Assembly (NCBI GenBank): GCA_027625915.1
Contig: JANTQA010000033.1
Location: forward strand, 4,898,001 to 4,962,000
Origin: Anaeramoeba flamelloides
Lineage: Eukaryota; Metamonada; Anaeramoebidae
Direction of reading: 5' to 3'
DNA length: 64,000 bases
Shown here: piece by piece, positions 35,001 to 45,852 of the stretch
Layout: the number at the start of each line of letters is the position of its first letter
How positions within the stretch are numbered: position 1 is the first letter of the stretch
Notes under the pieces: model-generated
The model's database searches: none
What the model was told of the DNA's origin: nothing
Seen by the model: only the letters and a program-made list of their open reading frames with translations
Translations under genes and position numbers: made by a program

Positions 35001-37617
35001 TGATGATGTCGATGGTGATAATTACGAAGAAGAAGATGATGATGATGATGAAAATGATTTGCAAGATTTGGAAGAAATATATTATAATAAAAAAAACAAT
35101 GAAACTAATTTATCGGAATTTCAAGGCACTTTATTAAATGACGATAAACTTGAAGAATATGAAAAAATTGAAAGTATAAATATTGAAGAAATATTTATAA
35201 ATACAAAAAAATTAAATGAATTATCAATTACTATATTTTTAAGACAATATTTACATACCCTAACTATCAAAGTATTAAATAATAACGTCAATTTTAAAAT
35301 TTTTTTAGAAAAGGTCTTTAATATCGCTTTATATAATATTAACAGACCCAAAAACATTCATTTACAAATCTTTAATTTAATTAATATTTTTTTGGTACAA
35401 TTTCAAAATTCAAATGAAATTAATTTATTAATTATAGTGAATTATTTACGAAGAATTATCATTTATTTTTTAAATAAAAAAAAGGAATTATTAAATTATG
35501 AATTTCAATATCAATTATTTTTACCATACAATTTCTTTATACAAAATATTCAAAATAATAAAGTAATAACTTATATTTTACAAACAACCAATTATATTAT
35601 TAACAAGGAAAATCAAAACTTAAAATCCGCTTGGCAAATTATTTTTAACATTTTGTTATCTTGCTCCAATTTAAGTAATGAATTGGTATTAAGAGAATCC
35701 TTTCAAATGTTACAAAACATTTCGAATAATCATTTCGATAAAATTCAAAAAAAGCATTTAATTCTTTGTATCACCACTTTTTTTAATTTTGTAGAAAATG
35801 GAATCAATCCAACAATAAATTTTCAAGCATTAGAACAAATTGCTAAATTTTATAAATGGATTGAAGATAATCAACAAGTTTTGTTAAAAGATTATATTAA
35901 TATAAATAAAAAGAAGAAAATAAATGAAATTATAATCAATGATGAAAAGGAAGGAAAGAGAAAGGAAAAGGAAAAGGAAAAGGAAAAGGAATACGGGAAA
36001 GGAAAAGAGATAGAAATTGAAAAAGAAAAAGAAAAAGAAATAGAAATAGAAAAAGAAAAAGAAAAAGAAAAGGGGAAAGAGATAGAGATCGGTGAAAAGG
36101 AAAAAGACAAAAATGAAAGTTCAAAAAAAGTTGTTAATGATAATAATTTACAAGATTTAATTTTTACCTATTATTTTCCCTTTTATACAGGATTATCAAA
36201 AATATCATCTTCAACTTCAACCTTAATTTCAAATGAAGTAAAAGTATATGCAAACAAACTATTATTTAATATCTTGATAAAAACAGGAGACAAAATTAAT
36301 AAATCAACTTGGATATTAATATTTAAATCAGTGATTTTACCAATTTTTGATGATATATTTATTCATAATATCAATAATAACAATAATAATAATGAAACAA
36401 ATTTTAATAACAACTCAACAAATAATAAAAATTATTGGTTGAAATCAATTTATTTTGATTTTTTCAATCAAGTTATTCAATTATTTATTGTATTATATGA
36501 TAAGATAAATTTTTTAATCAAAGACTTTATAAATTTTTTTGATAAAATCTTTAAAGAAAATGTAGTTTTTGCTTCCGTGGTTGTGAATTCATTTGGGAAA
36601 TTAATTGAAGATCAAAAAAATAATTTTTCAAAGCAAATTAGTAAACTATTTATTACTTATTTTTGCAAATTATTAGAATTAACAAAATCGGAAATATTAA
36701 TACAAAATATCATCAAAAATAATAAAGAAAAATTTTTTAACATCGATGATGAAGATGAAAATAATGAAGTCATTTCTTCAAAAACTTTTTCAATAAATCA
36801 AACAGAGAAGTTGCCAAATAAGAATCATAATGAAAGCAACAATGATGAGGATGAGGATGAGGATGGTGATCGTTATGATGATAATACTAATTCTGTAATA
36901 GACAAAATGGATCAGTTTTCTGAATTAAATAATTTAGTTGAAAAAATTATTGAATTAGCCCCAACAATCCATTCACACTCAATAATTCACTTGAAATTAT
37001 TAAAAATGTTACTATATTCATTTTCTTTTCTTTTTGAAAAAATTGATAAAAATGAAATATTATTATGTTTAAAATCAATCAAGAATTCTTTTATCTTTTC
37101 ACAACTTTTTGAAAAAAATTTAAATTTAAGAATACTATTGTTCCAAAGAAATTTTACAACAACGCAAATTCCTAATTTATTGAAACATGAATATTATGCT
37201 AAAAAGGCTTATTTATCTTGTTTAAATTGCCTCACCCAATCAAATAATAAAGATTTTAAATTAATTGCAGAAAAAAGGAATTATTTCAAAAATATATTAT
37301 TATTTTTAAAGAATTACAATAATAAAATAATACAAATCACTGAAAAAAATATTCCAATGCTTCCTCAAGAATTTTTTAATTTTGGTTATCAAAAAAAATT
37401 ATTATTAGAATTAGAATGCACCTTAATTGAATCAGAAAAGGTAATAGTATACATACTTCAATCCATAAACCAATTAGATGAAAGCTCTTTTAAAAAATTT
37501 TTATTTAATGATGGTTACGATCAACTGTCTCAATTATTATTTTCTCAAAACCAATTTATCAAAACAGAATTATCAAAAGTTTTTGAAAGAATTGGTAAAG
37601 TATATAAAATATTATAA
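32002..37617 (+). CDS. Large BIG/Sec7-family Arf guanine-exchange-factor-like protein (5' incomplete)
   Basis: One exon of about 1870 codons; the frame opens after an in-frame TAG/acceptor at 31999-32001, so the true start lies upstream. Architecture follows BIG proteins: a DCB-like helical region (IHKGILLKITNKIF), a HUS region with MYFNCDYLP in place of the NCD-type HUS box and LRNLGFKILIICIRSM, then a divergent Sec7 domain at about nt 33760-34310 (KKGINFLL, KKIGEFFGSS, FSLPDSKKKIDTILEKFSEQY). HDS-like helical repeats run to the end. KE-, D- and N-rich tracts break up the sequence. Such proteins activate Arf GTPases on the trans-Golgi. The motif that normally reads FRLPGEAQ reads FSLPDSKK, so the catalytic Glu finger is Ser (nt 34039-34041). 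The later TDLHS-type motif reads FNLKN. It may act as a scaffold rather than an exchanger. Confidence 0.8.
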   Translation, partial: KIIGSQQFNIKIKIEDVILLDILLDEIISCLRFSNNQIELLISQTLLEISLLKSQVIHKGILLKITNKIFHLYSESNDGLVSSTCKISLSKIITNISTKIKEGKKKQIEKSQQEKIDSSTIKKESNENFKELEIKTYENENEKENENKNEKEKEKEIENEKENEIEKETEKEKEKERGKEKQSLDEEEKVDNKDQKNEKKKQTKIIKLDIKFDPKIKINLNFLDEKEEKKNEKEIKKEFNQKKPFFNNLYEKDLFMIFKSLCQEAMKKITKKSEDNDSVTVELKKKLFCFDLILEILNQNEGIVNNDDNKSDQFLKIIKEKLFKAINKCASSKNLKLLKVSHQIFLKIFEKYRRYLKSEILFFIQLNILTFLEDPQRNFVEKIKVFKLLFELFQEPQNIVEMYFNCDYLPRKMNNKNEDGKEKEKKKKEEEKEEMEEEEEEEEMEKQEEKEEEEEKNNDNNNNNNNNKNNSGNDGKNELFRLMIQRISQIVLGNDLEKQINSRARYFTLIDFTKLRNLGFKILIICIRSMYLWCENLFLHQEQNYLLYSKYSTNQLFQKKQNEQNKIKTKKEKEIKKKINNQIEDTIIAKGCILFNENTKKGINFLLNKKKIKKEPLSIFNFIKKYKNYLFKKKIGEFFGSSKNLNSMVFDIYIQKYDFTNLNLINSLIILFKNFSLPDSKKKIDTILEKFSEQYYLSHKSIFKSANSTFLLCYQVLELFFNLKNKDIKEKITKTIFIQQNVKLDSRKYISNEYLSELFDSINNIIQNNSTNIGSDGDDDDDDYDDEGDDYNYEIELNKKTISFNFSKKVEKHFLFWFNYLIFKTKSKEKILKMNQNRINNNEKLPKEDYFYPITLNYYVKPMVKLLWKELINSTSMILNKTQDLKIIKYCISGFKFLIKLTSIFSLDHIKDKIIIKLLEFINITNRKEMTKKIHFILKEIINFLINDGNYIGTSWHHFFKIFLQLFELNIVHFLLSTKIKIFNNLKKKENNNDDDDDKNDDVDGDNYEEEDDDDDENDLQDLEEIYYNKKNNETNLSEFQGTLLNDDKLEEYEKIESINIEEIFINTKKLNELSITIFLRQYLHTLTIKVLNNNVNFKIFLEKVFNIALYNINRPKNIHLQIFNLINIFLVQFQNSNEINLLIIVNYLRRIIIYFLNKKKELLNYEFQYQLFLPYNFFIQNIQNNKVITYILQTTNYIINKENQNLKSAWQIIFNILLSCSNLSNELVLRESFQMLQNISNNHFDKIQKKHLILCITTFFNFVENGINPTINFQALEQIAKFYKWIEDNQQVLLKDYININKKKKINEIIINDEKEGKRKEKEKEKEKEYGKGKEIEIEKEKEKEIEIEKEKEKEKGKEIEIGEKEKDKNESSKKVVNDNNLQDLIFTYYFPFYTGLSKISSSTSTLISNEVKVYANKLLFNILIKTGDKINKSTWILIFKSVILPIFDDIFIHNINNNNNNNETNFNNNSTNNKNYWLKSIYFDFFNQVIQLFIVLYDKINFLIKDFINFFDKIFKENVVFASVVVNSFGKLIEDQKNNFSKQISKLFITYFCKLLELTKSEILIQNIIKNNKEKFFNIDDEDENNEVISSKTFSINQTEKLPNKNHNESNNDEDEDEDGDRYDDNTNSVIDKMDQFSELNNLVEKIIELAPTIHSHSIIHLKLLKMLLYSFSFLFEKIDKNEILLCLKSIKNSFIFSQLFEKNLNLRILLFQRNFTTTQIPNLLKHEYYAKKAYLSCLNCLTQSNNKDFKLIAEKRNYFKNILLFLKNYNNKIIQITEKNIPMLPQEFFNFGYQKKLLLELECTLIESEKVIVYILQSINQLDESSFKKFLFNDGYDQLSQLLFSQNQFIKTELSKVFERIGKVYKIL

Positions 37618-39860
37618 ATAAAAAATGAATAATAATCATTTTAATTTTTTTGATTCTAAAAATATTTTTAGTTTTGCCGAATCACCACCATTAGAGATAA
37701 AAATAAATAAAAATATAAAATAGGTTATTTTTTTTTTTTTTTGTAATTTCTTGTTTTTATTTTTTCAAGTTTTAGTGATTTAATTGGTTTACAACAATTT
37801 AAATTGAAAAAATGAATTTACAATTATTATCTTAAGGGAATTATAACATAAATAGGATTATTGTATGTTCTTGTATTATGAAATATGTTTTTAATCTATT
37901 TAATTAAATCAATCAAAACAAAGCAAAAAAAATCCACTAATTTCGATGATGGAAATTAAAATATCAGTAAAATATTATACAGAAGTTTTTTGTAAAATTA
38001 GAAAAATTCAAATGAACTATCTTTTTTTTTATTTTTTTATGAAATAAAATGAAAATTGATAACTCATGAAATATCCATGTTAAGAAAAGATATTTTAGAT
38101 TGATGAATATTTTTGACATATTAAAAAAAAATTCACTTGGAGCAAGTTACGAAATTTTAGATTATATAAAAAATTTAAAAATCAAAAATTTATATATAAT
38201 TCCCAATCAAAAAAATATTAAAAACACTATTAAAAATTTAAAAAATAAATCGGTCAAGGATTTCAAAAATTTTGTTTAAAAAAATATTACCAAGTGGAAG
38301 GACTTGGTTATTTCAAGGACACCTTTATCCCGATTTCATGCGTTCTAATTTTCCATTTTCTTTTATTAAAAATTATACCATTGAAAAATCATTCCCAAAT
38401 GTTTGCATTTGATTTAATCTTAATTATTAAAGGAAATGTAGTTTATTTAAATCAAAATTTAAATTCTATATATGAAATTATAATCCAATTTGGGTTAAAA
38501 TCTAATAAAGATAAAACCATGATTTAAAAGATAAAATTAATTATTTCTTCGTTTTAGTTATAAATTTATCAAAATTAAAATAAATTTTATCGTTGATATT
38601 ATATAATTTCATTTTGTTTATCTTGAAACTGCCAAAGCATTATAATCTATACAGAAATCAAGAAAATAAGTTTTTTCAGTAAGATGATTTTTTTTTTTTA
38701 CATTTTTTATTTAGAAAATTATTAAGAGATCAGTCTTGTACGACATCAAGAGAAAAGGTTTAATATATGTTCATTGTCTGATTCTCTACATTCAAATTTT
38801 TTAGATACTAAGTGTCACAAAATTCTGATCAACAAAGAAACCCAGAAAAGAAAATGGTTTCTCTGAAATCAATTTTTTTTTTTCATTTTTTTTATAAAAA
38901 AAAAACAATCAAATTCATTTTATTTCTCACATTATCTATAGTTTTTACCCTTTTATTACTATATTAGTTACTATTTACACAATATATATTCTTTATTAGT
39001 ACCAGGAATATGAGTATAATTTTTTGTTCTAATTCGAGATAATTCTTTTGGTTAACCAAAAAAAATTATTTATTTAACCTATTGAAAAATAATTTATATT
39101 TATTGATTTAAGAAGGATAATAATAAAAATTAAATTTTAAGTCATAGAAAAATTTTACCAAGAAACTGGATTTTTGTTTCTAGATAAAATTGGATTTTTC
39201 AACATAAAATTTTCTGAAAGATCCTTTGGGAATTAGTTAGTTTTATCCAAAATTTAAAATCAATTTTTTTTAATTCCAACAATGATTTGAATTTTTTAAC
39301 ATTCTTGTGAATAAGACCAAACATTATTTTTCAAACTAGTTATTTCAAAACTGAAAATTCTTTTACAATTTTTTTTCTTTTTTTAAAAACAGAAAACAAC
39401 TTTTTCAAAACATTATAGAAAAAAAAAATTTTGCTTAATCGATCTCAATTTAATTGAGAAACTTTTGTTAAACTTCTTTCAAATATTCATTTATTAAATC
39501 ACCTCAATTAATTTTATTGACTGATATTTGAATTGAAATAAAATTAATCAAAGATGATGACAAATAAAAAACTTTTTTATCAAAATCAATACTTTCCGAC
39601 ATAAAAAGAAAAATATGTTTAACCATTTTCAAGAATTAACTTAATTTTGAATAAAAATAATAGGTTAATTTTTTTCATTTTATATTGAAAACAGATGAAA
39701 TTTTGAATTTCAAAAAATATACTCAAATTAATAAATTGTTTAAATGATATTAACTCATCCGTTTCATCAGTCGAAACAAAAATTACAAAAAACAATTCCT
39801 CTTTGATCTTTACAAGATTTCAATTTTTTTTATAAAAACATTCTTCCATTCAGGCAATTC
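37618..39860. other. Spacer after the Arf-GEF with a frameshifted coding-like relic
   Basis: At 38103-38530 the plus strand reads MNIFDILKKNSLGASYEIL and on for about 60 codons. Protein-like sequence then continues in other frames (WLFQGHLYPDFMRSNFPFS), as in a decayed gene or transposon ORF of unknown family. The rest is AT-rich without features. Confidence 0.35.
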
Positions 39861-40239
39861 TTACAGTCTTTCCAAGTCTACCATGAAATTTTAAATAAAA
39901 CACAATTGATTTTTCTATTCTTATTTTCTATTTTCAAAAAATTCGGAAATAAGAGTTATTATTCAAAAAAAAATTTCAATAAATGAGCTATTATTCAAAT
40001 TTTGAAGATTCAAGAGGCACTTGAAAATATTGTTCAAAAAAGGTAAATTTTTAAAGATCAGTCAATATTGATATTTTTTTGGGGCTCTTTTGGACCAATA
40101 ATTTTTAAGTTTCATGTGATCTTGAATTTTTTTTTGAATAATAACTCTTATTTCCGAATTTTTTGAAAATAGAAAATAAGAATAGAAAAATCAATTGTGT
40201 TTTATTTAAAATTTTATGGTAGCCTTGGAACGGCTGTAA
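39861..40239. mobile_element. Foldback element with about 115-nt arms
   Basis: The left arm starts TTACAGTCTTTCCAAG and the right arm inverted starts TTACAGCCGTTCCAAG. Arms are almost identical from TTTTAAATAAAACACAATTG to the AAGAGTTATTATTC block. The roughly 140-nt spacer has no coding sequence. Termini of this kind suggest a Tc1/mariner-type TA inserter. It lies between the convergent Arf-GEF and DCN1-like genes. Confidence 0.8.
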
Positions 40240-40658
40240 CAATATAAATAAATTAAGATTTCTATATTTAACTTTAATTAATAAAAGATTTTTTAAAGAA
40301 GAGTAACCCACTATTGAATAGAATTATTAAGAAATTAAAATATTTTCGTTTTATAAATACACTTTAAGAATTATAAATTTGAAAAAAAAAGAAGAATTTA
40401 AAAGATAATGAAAATCTTATTAATCAAGAAATAATTTTATTTTTGTGTTTGATAGATAACTCTAATAAATGTTTATTATCGTTTTCTTTTCTGTTTATAA
40501 GATAGCAAAATAAATTGGACTTTTAAGGTGGATTATTTTGGATGGAAAGTAATATTTAATCAACTAATTCACATTCAAGAATAATACTCGAAATTAATAT
40601 ATTTTCTTTTTTTATTTCCAAGATTTTTATGAATATTTTTTATTATCATTTTTTGATA
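40240..40658. other. 3' flank of the DCN1-like gene
   Basis: AT-rich, no feature seen. Confidence 0.5.
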
Positions 40659-43600
40659 TTAGTTTTCTTCTTGTAGCCATTCAACAAATTCATCAATCAT
40701 TACAGGATAAGCTTCAAATGGATCATAATCTTCTAATGTTTTAACATTCTTCGAGAAATGTAAAACATTTTTCCATAAATCTTCACTGATTGTTTTATTT
40801 TTATTTTCGTCCCGTTGCAAATATTCTAACCATTTGTCTAAAAGTTTAAATTTTCCAGGTAAAAGTAATTTCCAGAGAAATACTCCAATATCAATTGAAA
40901 CTAAATAAATAATTAAAAATACAAAAAAAAAAAAAAAAGAAATAATATTTTCGATTAATCATCAAATAGTTTTTAAAATATGAATTTTATTCAAAAGAAA
41001 TATTTCTCAAAAGAGTTGTCTCTTGATTATTGGTCCTTGAAATAAAAAAAATCCAAGTTTAAAAAAACAATCAATTGGTTAAAATATTTTAAAAAATTGC
41101 TAATATTTGAAAATTTTCAGTTGGAAAAAATTTCACTTCATTTCATTTTTACCTCATATACTTGTTTTAATTTTCAAATCACCTAAATATGGTACTGTAA
41201 AGAGAGTACCCCTAAATCCGACTGTTTTAGTTATTAATGACCCATAGAAATCATTCAATTAATTGTTTTTATACTAGTGAAAAAATATCTTTATGTGGGA
41301 ATTAATTTTCACTATTTTGATTGATCTATTTTTTTCAAAAGTATCTTTAAATTCGCAAAAAAAGTAAGATTGCTCCGAATTTAAAATGCCGTGCTTATAT
41401 CTTAAGATATAGAAGGGGTTTATCATTGTTAGAACTTAACTTTTTTTTGATTACTATGAAGAAAATTTTAATCTCAGAAGTTTTCTGTTGAAAATGTAAT
41501 ATTAAATATTAGAGAAAGGGGGTTTATATATAAACTAAATTCCAAATTTTGGACGCAGTTAAAACAGTTGAGTGAATAACAATACTGCATTTTACATTCA
41601 ATTTGGAAATAATTTTGATTTTACAAACTATTTTTTCATTTTTTGTCTTTTTCTCTTTTGTTTTCATTTCCTTTTTTTCCAGTTACTTAATCTGTTTCTT
41701 TAGATCTGGAAAATTTTTTTTCGATGATTGATAGTAGGTTAGTGTTGAGTTTGTTAAATAGAAAAATTCACATACAATTGGTTGATAGTATCTTATCATT
41801 TGATAGATCAAAAATTGTTGGTGAAATTTCAACAAATTTATCAATACAATTTTTTACTTGGATTAACAAAAAATTCATAAAATACAATAAAAATACAAGT
41901 GGGTACCCCTACGGATATTCTCAAATGGGAAACAAGGTTAGATTCCACTCAACATATAATCCTAAAAAGGAAAGCTAATTTCATAAAGAAGCTAAAACAC
42001 CTAATTCTGGATCACCTAGCTAAATTCCTAACATTGGACGAAATTGAAGATATTGATTGGGAAAACATGGGGAAAATTGAAATAAAGAAAAAACTCCATA
42101 TCAAATCAATAAAAGACAAAGTCAATTCATCCAAAGGGGGAGAGAACTGGAAACTAAAGAAATACCTAAAGATTAGCCAGTTCCCAGAAAACTTCAAAGA
42201 AAAACAGCCCTACTTATACTGTAAAACATCAACTACATTATTCAAACTCAAATCCTTTTGTAGTGAGTTGAATAGATACACATACGGATGGGAAAAGGGA
42301 ATAAATTCCAAAGTATGCCCATGCTGTAACAAAAAAATTGATGAAATAGACCACTTTATTTGGGACTGTGAAAAATATGAGAGAACCAGGAAACACTGGA
42401 AAAAACAAATCAAAAAAATCAAGATTTTTGACTATAACATAATAGTCAAAAAAGACACAGAAGAATTATTGAGAAAAATGAACATCAAAGAAATCGATGA
42501 CATCACCATATAATATCTTCTGACCAACATGACTCAACACGCAATTAGGAAAAAGGAGCTTAAGTCAAAATAAAACCTATTAACAAATTCATTTAAACTA
42601 GAAAACTTCAGGTCTCTCACAACAATTATTTTAAAACTCTTTATTTTTTCCACTCTTTATTCTTTTCTTTCTATCATTTTTTCCCCAATTCTTCATTTTT
42701 TATTCTTTCTTGTTTTAGAAAACTAAATTAAGATTCAAACACTTCTGGCGACTTTATCTGTTAGATACTCTTTGAATTAGAAGTCTCAAATGTAGTCACT
42801 TCAAAATTCTCTCTTTAACAGATTAGATGAGATTTCATCTAACCTTTAACAATAAACCAACCAATACATTTATTCGTTCTGCTCATTTCATCAGTTTGGA
42901 CATATCGATTATAAACTCTGTTTCAGTCAAAGGGGCCCAACGTTTTTTTCAAATATCAATTATTTTATAGAATTGACCTTTGAAGAACAAATAAGAAATA
43001 AACAGAATAATACACATCAAAGAATTATTGATATATGTCTGAAAGAAAACTAATTAATCAATGGATTTTCTTAAAAATTGAAAAACTCAAATTCTTATTG
43101 CTCCATTGAGAAAAACAACAATGTTTGAAATCAACTTCTACTGGTATTTGAATAATAAATATGAAATATTTTTCACTTCATTTTTCATACTTTTTTTTTG
43201 GAAATTAAGCCCACAAACGAAGTTTGTTGGTATTTGTGGTCTCTATTTGAAAAAGAAAATGAAAATGAAGTGAAAATTTTTCACATTTATTAAACAAATA
43301 TCAAGATCAAAGATAGAATAGAATTGCAATAGAAATCAATATGATTTCTCAACAATCTTTACATGGTTTCAATAACCTTAGAATAACACGTTTTTACCAA
43401 GTGACTATTGATCTTGCAATAAAAAAATTTTTTGCAACTGAATGACTTGATCAAAAAAAATCGAAAAAAAAAAAACAAAAAATGTGTAGAAATGTGAAAA
43501 AATGATTTCAATTTTGAAAATTTCAAAAATAAAATTTTTCTTCTAATATCTATACAAACCCTTTAAACACGTGTATTATACCATTACAACTTGGCCCCTT

Positions 43601-45149
43601 TGACTGAAAAATAGTTTATTTTTCGTTTTATATTATTTGTATAAAAATGATTACATATAAAAAAATTTATAATAGTTAACTTAAATGCGGTTTAATATTA
43701 TGTTTGAAAAAAAAGAATACAATATATTAAGTTTTTTGTGTCTATTTTTGATTTTTGGGTGTGTCCAAATTTTTGGAATGGGGTTTAAATTGTAAATTTT
43801 CAAGATGTTTAAATTTAAGCTTTACAATCCCTGAAATTTGAAAAATAACTACAATTATGAGACATGTTTTTGTTACTTTTTTATTTCTTGGCTTAAAGTC
43901 AGTACCACTTTTAAGACACAAAATTTGAAATTTTTTATTTTACAATTTATTTTACTAGAATCTGAATTTGGAACCTTAATTTGAGATTTTTTTGTGACAT
44001 AAATTTTTTTCAAAGTTTGTGCATTAAAAGTGGTAATGGCTGTATTTTTTACACTTTTTGGTGTTAATTTTGATTTTTACACCTTTTTACTGTCTCTGTA
44101 AAAGAAAAAATGGTATGGCCTAACTTTTTGATCGACTTTGAGATGCACTTTTAACAAAAAAAAAACAAAAAATTGTTAAAAAAAAAAAAAAAAAAAAAGA
44201 AATAAGAAATACTTACGAAATTTGTGTCTAGGATCTTCTTTTGCAAAGGTAAAAACAAAGTTATAAAAATCTTTAAATTTGTTTTCAGCTTTAATGTCCT
44301 TTGGAAATGTACTTTTTCTTTTTTTTACTGCCTGAACTGAATCACACTTGAGACGATACAAGCCATCACAAAACTCTTCCTTTGAATAAGATCCCATTTT
44401 GCTTGCATTTAAATGCCAAGAAAAAATTAAAGCTTCAATTTCCATTAGATCGATTTCGCAATCAGTTAAAAAGTTCTCTACTCCTTCGGGATTAATTTCT
44501 TCCTTATTGTCTTTGTGTTTTTGAGACAAAAGGAAAAAAAAACAAATAAAAAAAAAAAAACGAATGAGAAAAAATTAATAAAAACAGAAAGAGTATTGAA
44601 AAAGAAAAAAAGTGCAAAATTAGCCTAGTTACCCGAGTATTTCTCAAAAAGCTTTTTCAATTTTGGTCTTGAAACTTTACAAGAACCTGAAGTGTAACTC
44701 ATACTATTAGTCGTTGATTTTGTTTTTTTGGTTGTCGTATAACTTTTGTTTTGTTCTTGATCATTGAAAAACTTGTTAAGTGCACTTTCCGAATTCCAAG
44801 AAACAGATTTGAGTGTTGAAATTGCATTATTTCGTCTATTTTTGATTTTTTATTTTGAAATTAAAGTGAAAATTTCAGGAGGATGTACAAAGCATTTTGT
44901 TTATTTTTGGTTGGTTGTCAAGAAAAAACAGAAATAATAAACAAAAAAAAGAAAGGAATTATTTTTTACGATGAATTTGTAAATGACATAAATTGTGTTA
45001 CTTTCTCCTTTTGTGACCTATTAAGACTCTATTTATTGTTTAGTTAAGCAAAAATTAAAAAGATAAAAAAACAAAGAAAGGTATTTGATAAGCTGATTAT
45101 TTCAAAAAAATCATGCACTGTTGTTTTTTCTTTAAAATAGATTTACCAT
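40659..45149 (-). CDS. DCN1-like protein (cullin neddylation E3 factor), five exons
   Basis: Model: complement(40659..40900, 44217..44510, 44633..44835, 44970..45028, 45147..45149), 266 residues, against about 259 in human DCUN1D1. Exon 1 is only the ATG, followed by GTAAAT. Exon 2 gives SLNRSQKEKVTQFMSFTN, matching the human SSQKDKVRQFMIFT. Exon 3 completes the UBA-like domain (AISTLKSVSWNSESALNKFF). Exons 4 and 5 form the PONY domain: INPEGVENFLTDCEID, MGSYSKEEFCDGLYRLKCDS, FKDFYNFVFTFAKE, then IGVFLWKLLLPGKFKLLDKW, DYDPFEAYPVMIDEFVEWL and stop. All introns are GT-AG and phases agree. DCN1 binds Ubc12 and cullins and promotes NEDD8 transfer. Intron 4 is 3316 nt and holds nested transposons. 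The gene is divergent from the phosphatase gene at 45853. Confidence 0.93.
41856..42858 (+). mobile_element. LINE copy L3, 5'-truncated, with C-terminal ORF
   Basis: An open frame from about 41881 to 42513 (about 205 codons) encodes a reverse transcriptase C-terminus: TPTDILKWETRLDSTQH at the start, ELNRYTYGWEKGINSKVC, then the C-x2-C-x8-H-x4-C zinc block and EKYERTRKHWKK. The 3' UTR matches copies L1 and L2, ending in the stem-loop TTAGATGAGATTTCATCTAA and AACAATAAA. The flanks TCAATACAATTTTTT and CCAATACATTTATT look like an imperfect target duplication. RT core and endonuclease are absent. Confidence 0.88.
42912..43618 (+). mobile_element. Non-autonomous DNA transposon, family C copy 2
   Basis: Ends TAAACTCTGTTTCAGTCAAA and inverted TTTGACTGAAAAATAGTTTA. 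It is inserted at TA inside MITE A copy 3, after the TTTGGACATATC block. 707 bp without coding capacity. Confidence 0.85.
43898..44044. mobile_element. Family E short MITE, copy 2
   Basis: About 147 bp between GTCAGTACCACTTTTAAGAC and the inverted AAAAGTGGTAATGGCTGTA. The interior (GAATCTGAATTTGG...CTTAATTTGAGATT) also matches the inner ends of copy E1. It lies in the same DCN1 intron. Confidence 0.75.
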
Positions 45150-45852
45150 TTTTTGGTTTCAATAACAAATAAACTGTTAATATTTTAACAAAAAGTATAA
45201 AATAAAAAAATGAATTGCTTTATTGAAAACATATTTCTTCACCAAGTCAAGAATTTTCAAAAGAAACTTCATTTTTAAAAACTTTTAAGAAAATGTAATC
45301 ATAATATAAACGTTAAGGATAGATTAATTTTTGTTTAGAATCCTAAATTGTTCTTTCTGAACTTCTTTTAAATTTGATGTTGAAGACTTCAAATTTTTTG
45401 TAGTACTTTTTAATAAACGTCAAATTAAAGTCTTATAATTAGAATAAATAAAAATTCTTCAAAGATTTTGGTAAACAATTTAAGCTTGTTTTAAATAAAA
45501 AAGAATTTCGTCAATTTTTATTAAAGAACAGTAAATTGCAACATACATAAAAAAAAAGGATTGGGTTTTCAATGTTGTGTCGAGCTGATATTTTTTGACC
45601 ATAATCATCCTTAATTTTCTTAGAGATCGATAAACACATCTTACTTATATTTGATGTCAAATTATCTAAATTTAACTTTATTTTTCAAAATCCTATTTAG
45701 AATCTGAGTATCTGAGACTAGTTGTATTGTATTCCGTTTAAAATTCATGATGTTTCTACTTTTTTAACAAATGATTTTACCATTTTTTTTTTGTTTCGAT
45801 TTTTTTTGATTTTTGCAAAAAAATACACAAATTTAAACGGCTTGTAATTCAA
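45150..45852. other. Divergent intergenic region between the DCN1-like and phosphatase genes
   Basis: About 700 bp, AT-rich, expected to hold both promoters and the 5' UTRs. No defined site could be recognised. Confidence 0.5.

Larger units (their letters stand above)
41531..43789 (+). mobile_element. MITE subfamily A copy 3, interrupted by a LINE and by element C
   Basis: Outer pieces 41531-41855, 42859-42911 and 43619-43789 are collinear with copies at 21445 and 30026. Left end TAAACTAAATTCCAAATTTTG; right end TGTCCAAATTTTTGGAATGG. LINE copy L3 occupies 41856-42858 and element C 42912-43618. All of it lies inside intron 4 of the DCN1-like gene. Confidence 0.85.

Noticed and set aside
32172-36124. 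Minus-strand Phe/Ser-rich frames opposite the Arf-GEF
   Set aside because: Antisense of GAA/AAA repeats that encode Lys/Glu tracts.
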